Of a stretch of DNA of 64,000 nucleotides, positions 1 to 11,525 are shown one piece after another. Source of the DNA: Gnetum montanum (lineage: Eukaryota > Streptophyta > Gnetopsida > Gnetales > Gnetaceae); the NCBI GenBank assembly GCA_015680685.1, contig MNCI01005011.1:124001-188000 (forward strand). The letters run 5' to 3'. The notes beneath the pieces were generated by a model. It did not search any database. It had not been told where the DNA came from and was given only the letters and a program-made list of their open reading frames with translations. A program made the translations under genes and the position numbers. How positions within the stretch are numbered: position 1 is the first letter of the stretch; the number at the start of each line of letters is the position of its first letter.

Positions 1-2
1 CA

Positions 3-143
3 ACACAAGATGAAACACCAAGTTTCCAAAGATCTGATCCTAGTTGGTGCATGCTGCCGCTAAATGAGAAGAAAATCGGTATATACCGTATTCGAGAAAG
101 GCGACTTGGATTCCCACCACAGCTTTCTGCAACGCAAATCTAA
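3..143 (+). other. Open frame at left edge, possible 3' exon
   Basis: A frame open from the window edge runs 46 codons to a TAA at 141-143. Its composition is mixed and protein-like, with an Arg-rich stretch (GIYRIRERRLGFPPQ) near the end. It could be the last exon of a plus-strand gene lying mostly outside the window, or chance. I recognise no family. Confidence 0.2.
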
Positions 144-1277
144 GAATAAGAATAGAAAAGTGTTATTGTATCCGTTTCTTGGCGGTTAAGCAACCGTTCG
201 CTAGAATCAACAGGCACATGCACCTGGTCAACAATCTCAACAACTACCACCGCCTCGTTATTGCTTGTTGCAGAGATCAACATTTTTTTCCTTTCAATGT
301 AGGTAGTTAGTGGTTGGATTTCGATAAAAGATTCAACTCATCAAGGGTTCTTTTCTAATGTCTGACTTATCGATTGAATTCAACCATGTTCGTGACGACA
401 AGAAATAGCGACTGATTTAAGAATAAACACACCAAAACGAAAATCCTGCGCACAAGTCACGGTCTTCCATTTACGTAACTGAGCATCTTTTCCCAAAATT
501 CATATCAAAGCCACTGTTTTTCGTCACCAACGAGAGAAAGTTAAACAGAAAATTCACTTGTTTTCACATGAAATCAATCACACACCGCAATCTTTTCAAA
601 ATAATCCACTAAGCTCTCTGTCTCTCTTTAATGCAGTAAAACAAAAACGATTAGGAGTCTCACAAGTCGCAATCAAACACCTCTTCTACTTTCTTCAATG
701 GTAGAGTGTAGTGTATTATTATACACATCTCAATCACCGACTCCGTTCGCCTTTGGCCAACTGGAGTCGATTCTAATCCAAGTTTATTAACGTAGCTGAT
801 TGATTATCCTTTTATATAAATCAAATCAAAGAAAGCTATTTTTCAACCGAGCTTATAATACGCTGTAAGACATCGTAATTCATCACACAGAATCCATCAC
901 ACAGTTCGGCCTTCACGTCTATATTCTAATCTAGAACAAACGAAACCAATTGAAATCGCAGAGTTTCATCTTTTCACATGAATCAAATTCAAACACCGCT
1001 GTGTTTTTCTTCTTCTTTCAGTAAAAGACACACACTATACGCGCACACTGCAACAATCCTCCGCGACGGCATCGTAACCTAAAACGATGCGAATCGAAGC
1101 CACGCCGTAACTTGCGTGTCGGAGGACTCTGTACAAAGAAGAATTTTTACAATCTCCAACATGAAAACATACTACAACACAAACATGTGTACACTTCACA
1201 CACCGTGAAAGCATATAAAGTTTCTAATAAAAAATCTGAATCCGTCCCCGATCGGTGGACAACCTTCAAAACCAGAG
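144..1277. other. Intergenic DNA, no gene seen
   Basis: No long open frame, repeat or RNA gene is recognised here. The stretch has more CpG than the transposon-filled remainder, so it looks like low-copy gene-flanking DNA. A minus-strand AATAAA (plus-strand TTTATT near 784) about 490 bases beyond the LSU stop could serve as its poly(A) signal. Small frames that overlap the LSU gene on the plus strand are shadows. Confidence 0.4.
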
Positions 1278-1652
1278 CTAAACGGGAAGAACTTCGCCAT
1301 ACGGCAGGCTCTGTTGCAGATGCCGAATTTGTTGATTAAAGGCGATTTCTCTCTGCAAGAACTCCGCTTCCAGCTGAGCGAGCTGGTTGCAGAGCATCTC
1401 CTCGCCTTCCTCTGCAATTTTGACGCGGCGCAGAGCTTTGTTCAGCTCCTGCAAAATCTCCGACTCTCGCCTTCTGGATTCTTCCAGCTGCTTCGCCAGC
1501 AGCTTGTTCTCCTCCCGCAGTTTCTCCGAATCCTCCGCAACAGCAGCAGAAAAAGACTTAGATTTGTGCTGCTGCTGCTGCTTCTGCACAAATGCTATGA
1601 GAGCAGTTGCCATTGCTTGTTCGAGATCGTCTAAACTGGATTTATCAAACAT
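1278..1652 (-). CDS. LSU: LSU (RESPONSE TO LOW SULFUR) family coiled-coil protein
   Basis: This complete intronless ORF encodes 124 residues. Residues about 15-45 are Gln/Lys-rich (QKQQQQ). Residues about 45-115 form one heptad-patterned coiled coil. The core KIAEEGEEMLCNQLAQLEAE matches, from memory, the LSU signature (VAEEAEERLCSQLAELEAE). Angiosperm LSU proteins have about 95 residues, so this one has an N-terminal extension of about 30. LSU proteins are small soluble adaptors induced by sulfur shortage and other stresses, which bind many partners. They have no enzymatic domain, and none is visible here. The start is the first in-frame ATG, 42 bases downstream of a TATA box, so the 5' UTR would be very short. 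No stops or frameshifts occur, so the gene looks functional. A generic coiled-coil protein is the alternative, but the core match is specific. Confidence 0.85.
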   Translation of the reverse strand: MFDKSSLDDLEQAMATALIAFVQKQQQQHKSKSFSAAVAEDSEKLREENKLLAKQLEESRRRESEILQELNKALRRVKIAEEGEEMLCNQLAQLEAEFLQREIAFNQQIRHLQQSLPYGEVLPV

Positions 1653-1693
1653 AACAATGGCTTTCCTTTTGTTTCTTCTTCGTCTGCGTCTGG

Positions 1694-1700
1694 TTATATA
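1694..1700 (-). promoter_or_regulatory. TATA box of the LSU gene
   Basis: TATATAA on the minus strand, 42 bases upstream of the LSU start codon. Transcription beginning about 30 bases downstream would leave a leader of only 10-15 bases. Confidence 0.55.
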
Positions 1701-1717
1701 GAAACGGGATACGTTGC

Positions 1718-1736
1718 AGGTTCAATGTATCCGGAC
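1718..1736 (+). promoter_or_regulatory. UPE-box-like sulfur-response element
   Basis: AGGTTCAATGTATCCGGAC matches the Arabidopsis/tobacco UPE-box consensus (recalled as AGGTTCATTGAATCTAGAC) at 15 of 19 positions. The UPE-box is bound by EIL3/SLIM1 under sulfur limitation and was defined in promoters of UP9/LSU genes. The element lies 18 bases upstream of the TATA box, in inverted orientation relative to the gene. It contains ATGTATCC, one base off the EIL binding site AYGWAYCT. Position and gene identity make it a credible regulatory site, though the consensus is from memory. Confidence 0.5.
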
Positions 1737-1739
1737 GCG

Positions 1740-2389
1740 ATTTTGGCGCACGGAGAAGTGAATATGTAACGAAGAAGCTAGTCCTGGTCGTGAACCTGAA
1801 CCGCATATTGGGAATTGGCATATCCCACGGAATCTTCCCGATAAATGAGATTTTTTCAAATATGTTTTTGTTATTATTTTATAAAGACCGGAAGAAAAAA
1901 AAAACACACGAAAGGGCCGTGAAATCATGGAAGGGACACCTGAGTGTCAGAGAAAGACAAGTTATAATAGGATTTGGTTGGGGTGGGTCCCACTGGACGC
2001 TTATCGTGTAATCTTTCAAGAAATGTGGCAAGCTAAGTCATTGCCTCAACATTTTTATTCAATATGCCAGGCTACCGGCCCAATTATGACACCAATATTT
2101 ATTATAATTTTTCTTCTTATTAAGAAAGATAGTTTAACATTACTGTGTTTATCGTAATTTATTAGAATATGGTTTGCATCATATTTGAGGCCCGTGTCGT
2201 TCTTCCGAGGTTCTATATCATGCTTGAGTATTTTGAAAAAAGAAAATAAGAAAATGCATTTTTAGTCAAAAAAGTTTAAAGCCTTTTTTTTTTTTTGAAA
2301 TACACCTTGTAGATGTCTCAAATCCTTAGTGCAATAATGCAAAGCATTGCATGTTGAATGGCTAGTAGAATAGAAGAGTCCTAACAATA
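1740..2389. other. Upstream flank of LSU, no gene seen
   Basis: AT-rich DNA with a run of A near 1894-1905 and a run of T near 2285-2297. No coding pattern or repeat family is recognised. It would include the distal LSU promoter. Confidence 0.4.
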
Positions 2390-2545
2390 AGGTGTTAGCC
2401 TAGTGGTAAGACACTTAATTCGAAAGCTCTAGGTCATGGGTTCATTTCTAGTGGGTAATGCTAATTTAGATAAAGGGCTAATCAAACTATATATCTTTGG
2501 GTATACTTATGTTTCACTTATTTTGGATTCCAACATCCCCTCACA
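2390..2545 (+). repeat. tRNA-derived SINE, copy 1
   Basis: The left part has RNA polymerase III box A-like sequence (TTAGCCTAGTGG near 2395) and box B-like sequence (GGTCATGGGTTCATTTC near 2431), with tRNA-like spacing. The body ends TTTCACTTATTTTGGATTCCAACA followed by a C-rich tail. Two more copies with the same order lie at 8928 and 36937, which defines the family. Confidence 0.65.
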
Positions 2546-4639
2546 TGTAAGCAAATATTGATGATTTTCTTTAACAAACAAAAAGATCTTATATGAATAA
2601 AGTAAACATGGATGATTGGTAAGTTATAGCATAGTAATAATTTATTTTTTGTTGTTCTAGGTTCTCCAAAATGATTTACTATTTAAAGCTCCACTACCCA
2701 TTTGATGCATGAATGCTTGCTTCTAGATCCCATCAAATTTGTAGTCCACCAAAATTACACCAATTGGCTAAGAAGCTCCTCTTTAAAAAAATGTTTGTAT
2801 CACACTCACTAGTTCCAAACAACAAAAGCTTGTATATAGAACATGTAGTACCCAAGACTTAAAATAGTCAAGAATTAATATTCTTGATATTACACCAAAG
2901 AAGGAACTAAACTTTAGGCTTCACCTACTACATAAATCTTGATCACACTCAATAAATAATGCACTGACATCTTATTTCTGTGACCTTCATGCCCTTGGTT
3001 TTAATTGTCTCTAAGCTTGATGCATTTACAATCCTAGAAGGATACCCAATAAAATTTGGTACACAAAATTAGAGATAGTCTACATGAAGCTCTCCCCAAA
3101 AACTAAAAACAATTTAGGATTAAACAAAAGCTTACCACACAAAGTACCTAAAAATGTTAAGGATCAAGAATAAACATTTCTCAAAGTATACAGTAAGAAA
3201 TATAGGCTTCTATTTTCTTGGCATAGATTCAATCAATCTTATTGCTTTGTTTAATAATTATAATTTACAAGAATTAGATCTCCTTGTATATCTAATAGTA
3301 ATCCATGTAAAACTTGTTCAATTGCATTCGTAATAACAAAATTATGAATGCAACGCCCATATAAAACGCTATCCTTGAGCGGATCTTCCGGAAGCCCAAG
3401 TTCCCATGCTAGTTAATGCACCCTTCCACGGACTAATGAGTTATTCCCATTCAAACAAATTGATTTGTTTATTGACGACTTCAACACCTTAAAATTTTCT
3501 TTCTTCTAGAAAATGGAACGTATTTCTTTTACAACAATTTCGTTTTGGTGGAAAATCCAAACTGCCCCATGAAGCCCTGCAAAATCCATCTTAAAAAAAA
3601 AAGGAAGGCGGCCGCTGAAGTCATTCATGACGAAACCTAGAGTCTTTGATTAATGAAGGGTCAAGGCAGTAAAGTAAACAAGTAACTGGTACAGGCATAT
3701 GTATCCTTTTCAATCTTTTGAGAGGCCAGGAAAAGAAGTAACTTACATACAGCCCTACACGTGTTAACATCATCATATTTATATATTTTAAATTGATATT
3801 CGCCACAAGTGATAGTCTCTTCGTTGACGCTGTTTCCCAATATCCTACATTTTTAAAGTGTTTCTTCCGTGTATGATGCCCCAAAATATGATTACTATTC
3901 TTATTAATGTTGGGCGACGCTGACGTATGTCTATTAAATTATAACATGATCGGCGCTCTATGTCTTTCCTTTGTGGCCAGGAATGATCGTTTTGATCAGG
4001 CAGGTGGCCCACCTTGCTTTTGAAATATTAAATTTGTTTGTGGTCTGCCGCCAGTGTCTATTTTTTAAACGTTGATTTGCTGGTGCTGTCTGTTTTTGTG
4101 ATAGGTCCACCCTCCACTTTCATTGCCGTGGCTACCTCATTTTCCTACCATGAAGTCATAGTTCTTAATTTAATAAGAAATGATTAAAAAAGGATAGTGT
4201 TATCCAATACCTCATGTTCGAGTTGAAATTATAATTAAAAACTTTGGAAATAATTTTAAAAGGTTGTCACATTACTGTTCTATAAAGTTATCAAAAGGAA
4301 GATCAAAAAAGTCAGGGAAAAATACAATTTAAAATGATTTAAAGAAATCACAAATAAACAAAAGCTTAGTTCATAGAGGCGAATGGTGAAAAAGAACTCA
4401 TGTAGGTAACTCCATTTTGTTGAGATAAGGCTAGGACAATGATGATGATTTTGATGGTGGTAGTAAGTGAAGTTTAAAAAAAACACACAACATGAAATAT
4501 AAAATGAGAAATAGGAAATGAGACATGAGAAATATGGAAATGAGCTCCCATCTATACTACAATGTGACAAGAATACCCCACAAGCATCAAAGGGGAAGCT
4601 ACATCAAATAGTTTGACATGAAAAACATTCCTAAATTTG
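2546..4639. other. Degenerate AT-rich DNA, no gene recognised
   Basis: No frame longer than about 95 codons has recognisable content. A minus-strand open stretch at 4280-4570 is Phe/Tyr/His-rich low complexity rather than coding. The stretch 3360-3480 is less AT-biased and may be an old repeat fragment, but I could not assign it. I looked here for the missing 3' exons of the aminotransferase gene by motif and found none. Confidence 0.35.
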
Positions 4640-6720
4640 ACAAACACTATAATTCTGATTCACAGCATCATCTATAAACCTTCCATGATACTTGAGGCTT
4701 GCAAAATATTGAAAGTAAGTGGTAAAAGTTTAAGTTCTTCCCTAGAATATTGATCAAGGAAGCTAAAAGTTATAATACAAATCATTAAAGTTAGATTCAA
4801 TCTACTATTGGTCCACAATGTTTAAGTTCTTCAACAAGAAGTACTAGACCTACTCTAAAGTGTTCAATCTAAAAAAGGAAATCAAAGGATGGAAATAAGA
4901 AAACCATAAACCCTTTGATGCAACCCTAGACAGATACTATTGTCTATTGCATAGATGCCTAGGCTATGGATTTTCTAAAAAAGAGCAACTTCATCAAATC
5001 ATAGATGGGCTTTGTAATAGAATGAAGAAGACCTTTGAAATTTGTGCCTAGGGAAAACTATCAAAATTGAGAGCCCATCGGATACAAAGGTTGATTAAAT
5101 AAATGGCAAAGGAAGAAGGAAAGCTATGTAAAATGAAGAGCACAAAGACATAGAATCAAAAGCCAACCCTTCGCAAGGAGGTCCATATTTATGATCCAGA
5201 AGAAGAGGCACCTTTTGATGAGGTGGTTTCATGTAAAATCTTGTTGATGCAAAAGTCCATCACTAGGACTACAACAAGGATAGATAAGATGTGGGATTTC
5301 ATAGATCAAAAATTTGCAGCTACCTTGAAAATCATGGAGGAAAATATGGAACAAACAAGAGTAGAAGGCCAAGACAAGAAGAAAAAGAACAAGGAACTAA
5401 GCAAAGATATTTATCAGTAAAAAGGGAAACTTGTAACAATGAAAGAGATTTTAAACTTAAATTTAAAGGAGGATGATGGATGTAACATTTGTTAATATAA
5501 ATATCCAAAGGACTACTACCCAGTCATGTCACATATACAAGAATCTAGGACTTGTACTTTAAATTCCAAGTTCATGAACAAGTAAATGCCTAGAAGATTG
5601 CCTTATTCATAAGGCACTTATAAGCAATCCTACAACCAACAATACTATCTAGATGGGACTCTTCTTCAACCTCAAGACTATTATCAACAATAATGGCAAC
5701 ACCCATACTTGTGGGGGATGTCATCACCAAAGTAGCAAAATCCTTATTACCAATCAAACCTTTATGGATACTATGTCCAACAATCTACTTCTCCTAATGG
5801 TCCTGCTACCCATACTTCTCCTTATTGTTATCACCCTTCTAAATGCCATTAACCCACAACACTCTTTGTGGAATCATCATCCTATGTCTCTCACCATTTG
5901 TCACATCCTTTTCAATGCTCTCACATGTCTCTTCCTCTTATGTCACCTCCAACAATGTAAGAAGACTTACTACCACAATCACAACAAAAGAATGTTGTTC
6001 ACCTTGTTAATATACAAGTGGATGATAGTGTTAATAGGTTTAAGCATAAGCCTCAAAACCATTTCTTTAGGATGATTCCTATGCATGTGAACAAGTCTAA
6101 TAGACCTACTAGCCCATTAGAGCCATCGCAAGGTCCATGCAATGTAGCTCTCTTTCTTACAATAATAATGCCTCCTAATCCTATGCCAAAGCTAAGCATT
6201 ATCACTCTAGAAAAGGACATAAAAGCTATCATGATCACTCAATTAGATTAAGGTAAGTTCTCTTCTCAAAAAGAGATCAAACTCGAGAAGTCTCATATTC
6301 TATTTGCAAGTACAAAGCTTGAAACTTGCCACTACTTAAAAAATGCAACATTAAGTTAAAGCTTGCAAACCAATCACTCGTTCTCTTGGGAAGGATTAAT
6401 GATGTGGTGACCACCACTGATAGGTGATCGTATCTAGCAAATTTTCTCGTAATCAATGTAGAGAATAGTAAGGGTGAATTTCCAATGATCATGGGAAGAC
6501 TTTGGCTTAGTACCATTATTGCTAAGATTGCAATTCAAGACCTTTCTATAGAAATTTCCGAGGATGAATGTGGCATGGCGAAGAAGCCAAAAATTTCATG
6601 CATTATTTATGATGATAAAGGGTGTAGTTGTGGGCCAAACATTCAAAGAGTTAGCATGATCCCTATAGCAACCTACAACAATGTGGGTGCAATATCATGT
6701 CTATATAATCATCACTAAAT
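4640..6720 (+). pseudogene. gag: Degenerate gag and protease region of element A
   Basis: Translated pieces align with the gag of B, D and E. LDRYYCLLHRCLGYGFS (about 4927-4980) corresponds to the ERYYALLNN..GHEFS block. LRAHRIQRLIK (about 5070) corresponds to LRAHQIQRLIEQ. A zinc-knuckle relic with CNIC lies near 5488, followed by the Gln/Pro/Tyr-rich tail. The region to 6720 matches the protease neighbourhood of B. Many stops and frameshifts interrupt it. The downstream pol domains are deleted. Confidence 0.6.
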
Positions 6721-8927
6721 GAAAAGACATCCAATGGCTAGAGAATGAAAATGCTAAATTATACAAAAGATGCATGGAAACATCCAACCTTCTTATCAAC
6801 TTTTGTCCTAAGAAAATAAACCAAACAAGGAACTTACAAATGGACATTCTACACCCTAACCATAACCAAAAGTGATGAATAAGAACACCAAAAAACTAAA
6901 ATTGAAACTAAAAAAGGAAAGATATCTAAACCCTCTAAAATAGAAATATCTTCTAGCCAAACAAGATATGTATCTCTAAATGATCAACGCCTAATTATCA
7001 TCAATGTTAAATGGGCAAAGAAGTGAAAATATAAATCACTAAAGATGATAAACGATAAACTTATGATGTATGACCCAGAGAATGTGTAGCCCATTTTTTG
7101 AATGCTCGTCCATGAGTTTAGTCGTGGAAGAGGTGCTCCATCTTGAATTAAAAACTAATAAGTGCATTTTCACTTTTTGTTTTATAATTTTTTAGCATTT
7201 TCCTATTTCTTCAAAATTTTTATATTCTAAATATGTTTTCCATTTCTTTATATTTTTCTATTTTTTAAATTATATGATTTATGCTATGTGAATATTTTCC
7301 ATGTTTTTGTTGATAATATTACCGATCATAATGCAGGAATTAGCACCATTGTTTGGATTTGTCCTATGCTATCAAGCTATGGTAGTAATGATTGTGCATG
7401 GCATTCAGACCACATCATCCATCCCTCCATTTATATAAATAAGTGATCCTTATCATGAGAGTAATTTGATCCATTTTACATCAAAAACTTAAACTAACCC
7501 ATGACCACTATGCTTTCAAGAAAGGAGGAAGAACTACGAGAGTATGGATAAGGGTATGATACCAATGAAATTTGTTGATTCTCTAGATTTTCACCTTGGA
7601 TCCCTAGGGCCCCATGTTGATACACTATCATTAATGTTTCTATTGTTTGGGTAAATATTATTTGAAAACAAATGTTTCTTTATTATGTCACTAGATAGAC
7701 ATGTGACCCATGGTTGAAGGTAGTCCTATGGCAAGGGTAATAAAATAATTAATTAATTCATAGATAAATCATTCTTGGAGTACCACTATAAAGATATGTG
7801 ATCAATACTTGAAGGTAGACTACTTCCAAGAATTTTATAGTCCATTGGACTAGTTCTACCATGTGATTGGAAAGATATATGGCCCATGCATGAAGGTGCA
7901 TTTCTGATGGGGTTAACATTGGCTATGAGATTAGAAAGACATGTAACTCATATTTGAAGGTGCTCCTCTAACCAATTACCAAGGTTCACAACAAGAGCAT
8001 AAGTGATTAATTAATTATTTCTAATAAGTTTAATGCATATTTCTAAGAGTTTAATGCCTATTAATTAATTGAGTGTTGTTGTTTTCAATGTGGTGGTTAG
8101 TTGGTCCCATGGTGGTCAGCCTAAGATGATAAAATATGATCTCACTAGTAGTGGTTGGACTTAGTTTGAAATCCTAATAGATAGGTATAATGGTCATTTT
8201 AATCACACATCACACGCGGGATCCACTATGGTCATGAGAAGGTACCTCATGTCCCAATTTTCCAATCCCTTCAACTATCATTTCAGCTCACTAGCATGAT
8301 GCAATTATGAATTTTATGGTTTTGCATAGCATAGTGTAGGATTTCAACTAAGGCAATTGTGTATTATATAAAACAAAGGCATGATCCATATTTAACTTTT
8401 AAGGTACCCATGGACATATATAGAAGTGGTTATGTAAAGGTTCTATGGGTAGGAGCTAGCTTTGGGAATGACCCACTTACATGACTTTAGTTGATTATGG
8501 ATTTAAACCAATTTGACACCTTCAAAACATCATGGTAACTTCCTTAAATTCATGCATAATTTTAGGACTACTTCTCATCAATTTTGATTAATTTTTAATG
8601 CTCTTATGTTGAAATTTTCTTGAAATTTCCTATCTCTTAGCCATTTTGGAAGCGACTAATATAGTAGCACAATGTCTAGTCCTCATGATTTTCAATATGG
8701 TGCAATTGCAATATCTTGCGAATTAAACCTTTGATTTGACTTGTTCAAAAATGGATGAGCTCTCAAAGTTGAGCTCTCTATTGTGGGGACTAAGGACAAG
8801 ATTTTTAAAATTTTTTCAAACACCTCATCTTAAAACATGAATGTAATTAATAGCAAAAATAATCAAAATGACCTAAAAAATTGACAATTTTAGTTACAAT
8901 AAAGACTTATGAATGTTATTTCGCAAT
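6721..8927 (+). other. 3' non-coding region of element A
   Basis: After a T-rich block (7150-7310), the sequence follows the post-pol spacer of the sister elements. A block resembling TTTGGGGAGGACCCACTTGCGTGAC near 8460 occurs again at 29820 and 50395, and on the opposite strand near 41730. No coding content is seen. Confidence 0.5.
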
Positions 8928-9087
8928 CTCCTTGAGCCTAGTGGTAGGACTCTTGATTTGAAAGCTCCAAATCATAAGTTGATTATTGTGGATAATGCTA
9001 AGTCATAAAGTTCTAATTAAACCATATATCTTAAGGTGTGATATATTATAATTATTCTGGGGTTCCAACTAACACCCGCTGTCGCAC

Positions 9088-9089
<2 letters not shown>
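8928..9089 (+). repeat. tRNA-derived SINE, copy 2
   Basis: Same layout as the copy at 2390: a GAGCCTAGTGGTAGGACTC box A region, then a degenerate box B, and an end reading GGGGTTCCAACTAACACCC. It runs directly into the poly-C tract. It sits inside the 3' part of element A and is therefore younger than A. Confidence 0.6.
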
Positions 9090-9165
<76 letters not shown>

Positions 9166-9206
9166 NNNNNNNNNNNNNNNNNNNNNNNNNNNNNNNNNNN
9201 NNNNNN

Positions 9207-9250
<44 letters not shown>
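9090..9250 (+). repeat. Poly-C run, 41-base gap, (CT)22 run
   Basis: 76 consecutive C (9090-9165), then 41 N (9166-9206), then 22 CT units (9207-9250). The N block is an assembly gap and its true size is unknown. The open frames predicted across it (poly-Pro, poly-Gly, Leu-Ser) are artefacts. Confidence 0.95.
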
Positions 9251-9254
<4 letters not shown>

Positions 9255-9598
9255 TGCCAACTTTTTCAATTTTTGAGATAATTAAAGATCTAAAATGTGT
9301 TAAACACTAAGGGGAATTTGCCAAAACTAATGTTGATCCTTTAGTAATTGTAAATGATACTAAAAAGAGTTTCACATGTAAGGGGTATTTCCCATGGTAA
9401 GAAGAAGATGCCAAGAGGGGGACATGACCATAGCCGAGTAGCAAATACAAGAATTAGAGCTTGAACATCATATGTTTACTATCTAGAAACCCATATTATG
9501 AGAAATTTTGGTACACCCTTGAGACGTTCTACATAAAATATAAAATGCCAATGAAGCAACTAAGGTTGGAAGAACCACCACCTCTAGGGATAACATGA
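9251..9598 (+). pseudogene. C-terminal relic of the extra ORF in element A
   Basis: Only the end is recognisable. A frame closing at TGA 9596-9598 reads LEEPPPLGIT, matching the conserved ends PPPPGTV, PPPPGTT and PPLPGTP of the copies in B, E and C. It lies about 230 bases before the polypurine tract, as in those elements. Upstream the reading frame is broken. Confidence 0.5.
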
Positions 9599-9825
9599 AA
9601 ATTTATCATTGATGAAATTTTAAAATTTTTTGCAAGTTTTTGTAAACTTCGATGTCTATCTAGTTGTTTGTCAAATTTTTGTAACCACTTGAATAGCTTT
9701 TGTAATGCAACACTCAAGTCTTGTCAGTTAAGTTGAAGTCGGTCTATATCATTCTCACAAATTTTGTAACTCTGTCTCATTTCTGTATAACTTAAGGATG
9801 AGTTTTTTTGTCAATTGTGGGGGTA

Positions 9826-10672
9826 TGTTAAACAACAAAAGGACAATTTTAGAAAGCCTTAGCCAACTAAGCCTATGCTATATTAACACATTTATGTTAA
9901 TGTAATCATAAAAAAAAACACTTATAACCATGGTTCACCCATCGTGTTTATGTGCCATTTGGTCAAGTAGCCTACCCAAAACTCTATTAGTTTGTCTTTA
10001 TAGCTTTGAAGAGTTAACAAGTGTCTATACTGTGAATTTGAGTTGATTTTCGACATTTTATTCAAGTGGATTTTATTTGGATGTAATTTATGAATAACAA
10101 TAAGATAAAAAATGATTCATATTCACTACAACACTCTAACTTAACATAGAATTTTCTTTTAATGTAATTTATTTTTCACACACTTAATTTAATATTTCCT
10201 TTTCCCTTGCATATAGAATTCAATAGAATGAGCACAAATAGTTTTAAGCATAACGTGTAACCATTTGGTAACCTAGCAATGATATTGTTTGGTATACCCA
10301 ATAGTATGTTGCTTGGTAATCCTAGTGATATTTATACTAATTTAAGACATGTACACCATACTAGGAATGGACACTCATTGCCCTTAGGCTAGTTTAGGAT
10401 TTAATTTTATTATTAATTAGTTTAAATAATTAAATTTTTTTGTTATTGATTAGTTTAGTTCAAGGCCCCAACAACATTGTTATCATATGCCTTAGCAATA
10501 ATTAACTATATATATTAAGGGCTACTACGAGAATGCTTGAAAGATAGTAACCTATGATCTCACATTTAACTATTTAGATACCATGCTAGTCCCTACCACA
10601 AATTACAACATAGCTTATTGCAATGTTTGTAGATTGTATGTTTGGGTGTTAGGCATACTTTGCCATTCATCA
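9826..10672 (+). repeat. 3' LTR of element A
   Basis: It begins TGTTAAAC right after a polypurine tract and ends TTCATCA, 847 bp. Inside are the family blocks TTTGGTAACCTAG / CTTGGTAATCCTAGTG (10264-10325), CCCTTAGGCTAG, and TAACTATTTAGATACCA (near 10567), in the same order as in the LTRs of C and E. It is the most diverged LTR in the window. Confidence 0.65.
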
Positions 10673-11525
10673 TCTGTCTACTCAAATCTAATGACATCCT
10701 CTATAATCCTTCTAACTTCAACAAGCCATGCATTTGCTATAATTTTATGAAAGTTGTTAACAAAATTAATAGGCCTTCAATTACTAGTATGTTGAACATC
10801 TCCAATTTTAAGAAGAAGACCATCTCCAACAATGTCCTAATGCTTCTTAAAAAATTCAACTGAAAAACCATTAAATTCTAAAGCTTTACTATCTACTAAA
10901 CCAAGTCGCTGCTTTGATTTTTTCTATGATAATTTCTACTTTAAGAATACTTCGATGTGCTTCTATTGTAAGATAAGGAATATGTGTATTAAAAGCCTCA
11001 AAGGTTTTCATGTTAAAACCTTCAGAATTAAAAATAGAAGAAAATTTCTTTGCTAAAAAATTGTTAATAGTCTCAAAATCTATAGTGATAAAAACATTTA
11101 TATAAAGCGATTCTAGTTTTGATACTTAACCTTTTTCTTTCAAAAAATTTAAAAACTCCTTACAAGGTTCATCTTCAATATTTGGCCAAGATATGCAACT
11201 TTTAGTGAGAGTACTTTTAGTTTCAAAAGCTTCCCAACATTGTTTAGCATAGCGAGCTTTAGCCAAGGCTTTTATGAGTTTCAAAATCAAAGTGATTCTA
11301 GTCTAAAAATTTTGCATTTACTTGACAAATTTTACTAACTTTTCTTCAACTTGACACTTTTGCTTAGTAAATTTATTTCTAAACCATTTTATATAATTTC
11401 TAACTCTCTAAGTAGTTCATTGCCACTAATCAATCCAATCAAAATTACCAGTAGGATTTGTTTCTACATTCTACAAAGACTTCAAAATATTATTTCCCAT
11501 TAGGTCCTATGAACATATTAGTATT
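10673..11525 (-). pseudogene. L1-type LINE reverse transcriptase (minus-strand LINE, piece 3)
   Basis: Read on the minus strand, this piece carries the linker and first reverse-transcriptase motifs of a plant L1 ORF2. KALEFNGFSVEFFKK corresponds to the usual KAPGPDGFPAEFFKK, DIVGDGLL follows, then RPINFVNNFHKIIA (usual RPISLVN.IYKIIAK). Several stops interrupt it. The left end is cut inside the RT domain by the 3' LTR of element A. The right end joins piece 2 (25847-26085) once the plus-strand LINE is removed, and the joined frame reads RINTNMFIGPNG across the junction. Confidence 0.75.

Larger units (their letters stand above)
4640..10672 (+). mobile_element. LTR element A, Athila-like Ty3/gypsy, 5'-truncated
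   Basis: This is an old plus-strand element recognised by homology with B-E. In order it has a gag remnant, a protease-region remnant, a T-rich and 3' spacer region, the C-terminal end of the extra ORF, a polypurine tract (GTGGGGGTA ending 9825) and a 3' LTR. Reverse transcriptase and integrase are missing. No 5' LTR was found, so the left border is approximate. The right end abuts LINE reverse-transcriptase sequence, so A inserted into the minus-strand LINE. A SINE and an assembly gap lie inside it. Confidence 0.65.

Noticed and set aside
1112-1701. Plus-strand frames opposite the LSU gene
   Set aside because: Leu/Ser-rich shadows of the Glu/Gln/Leu-rich minus-strand coding sequence.
2390-2470. 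A tRNA gene
   Set aside because: Box A and box B are present but the cloverleaf stems are not maintained, and three diverged copies with a common non-tRNA body mark it as a SINE.
4280-4570. 96-codon minus-strand frame as a small membrane protein
   Set aside because: Phe/Tyr/Leu/His-rich low complexity from AT-rich DNA, no conserved motif, no promoter signal.
9038-9269. Poly-Pro/Leu-Ser and poly-Gly/Arg-Glu open frames
   Set aside because: They are translations of the C run, the N gap and the CT repeat; no real coding sequence.
10264-10330. Repeated (T)TTGGTAACC blocks considered as a CRISPR-like or satellite array
   Set aside because: Only two copies per LTR at fixed positions in all related LTRs, and a eukaryotic context.
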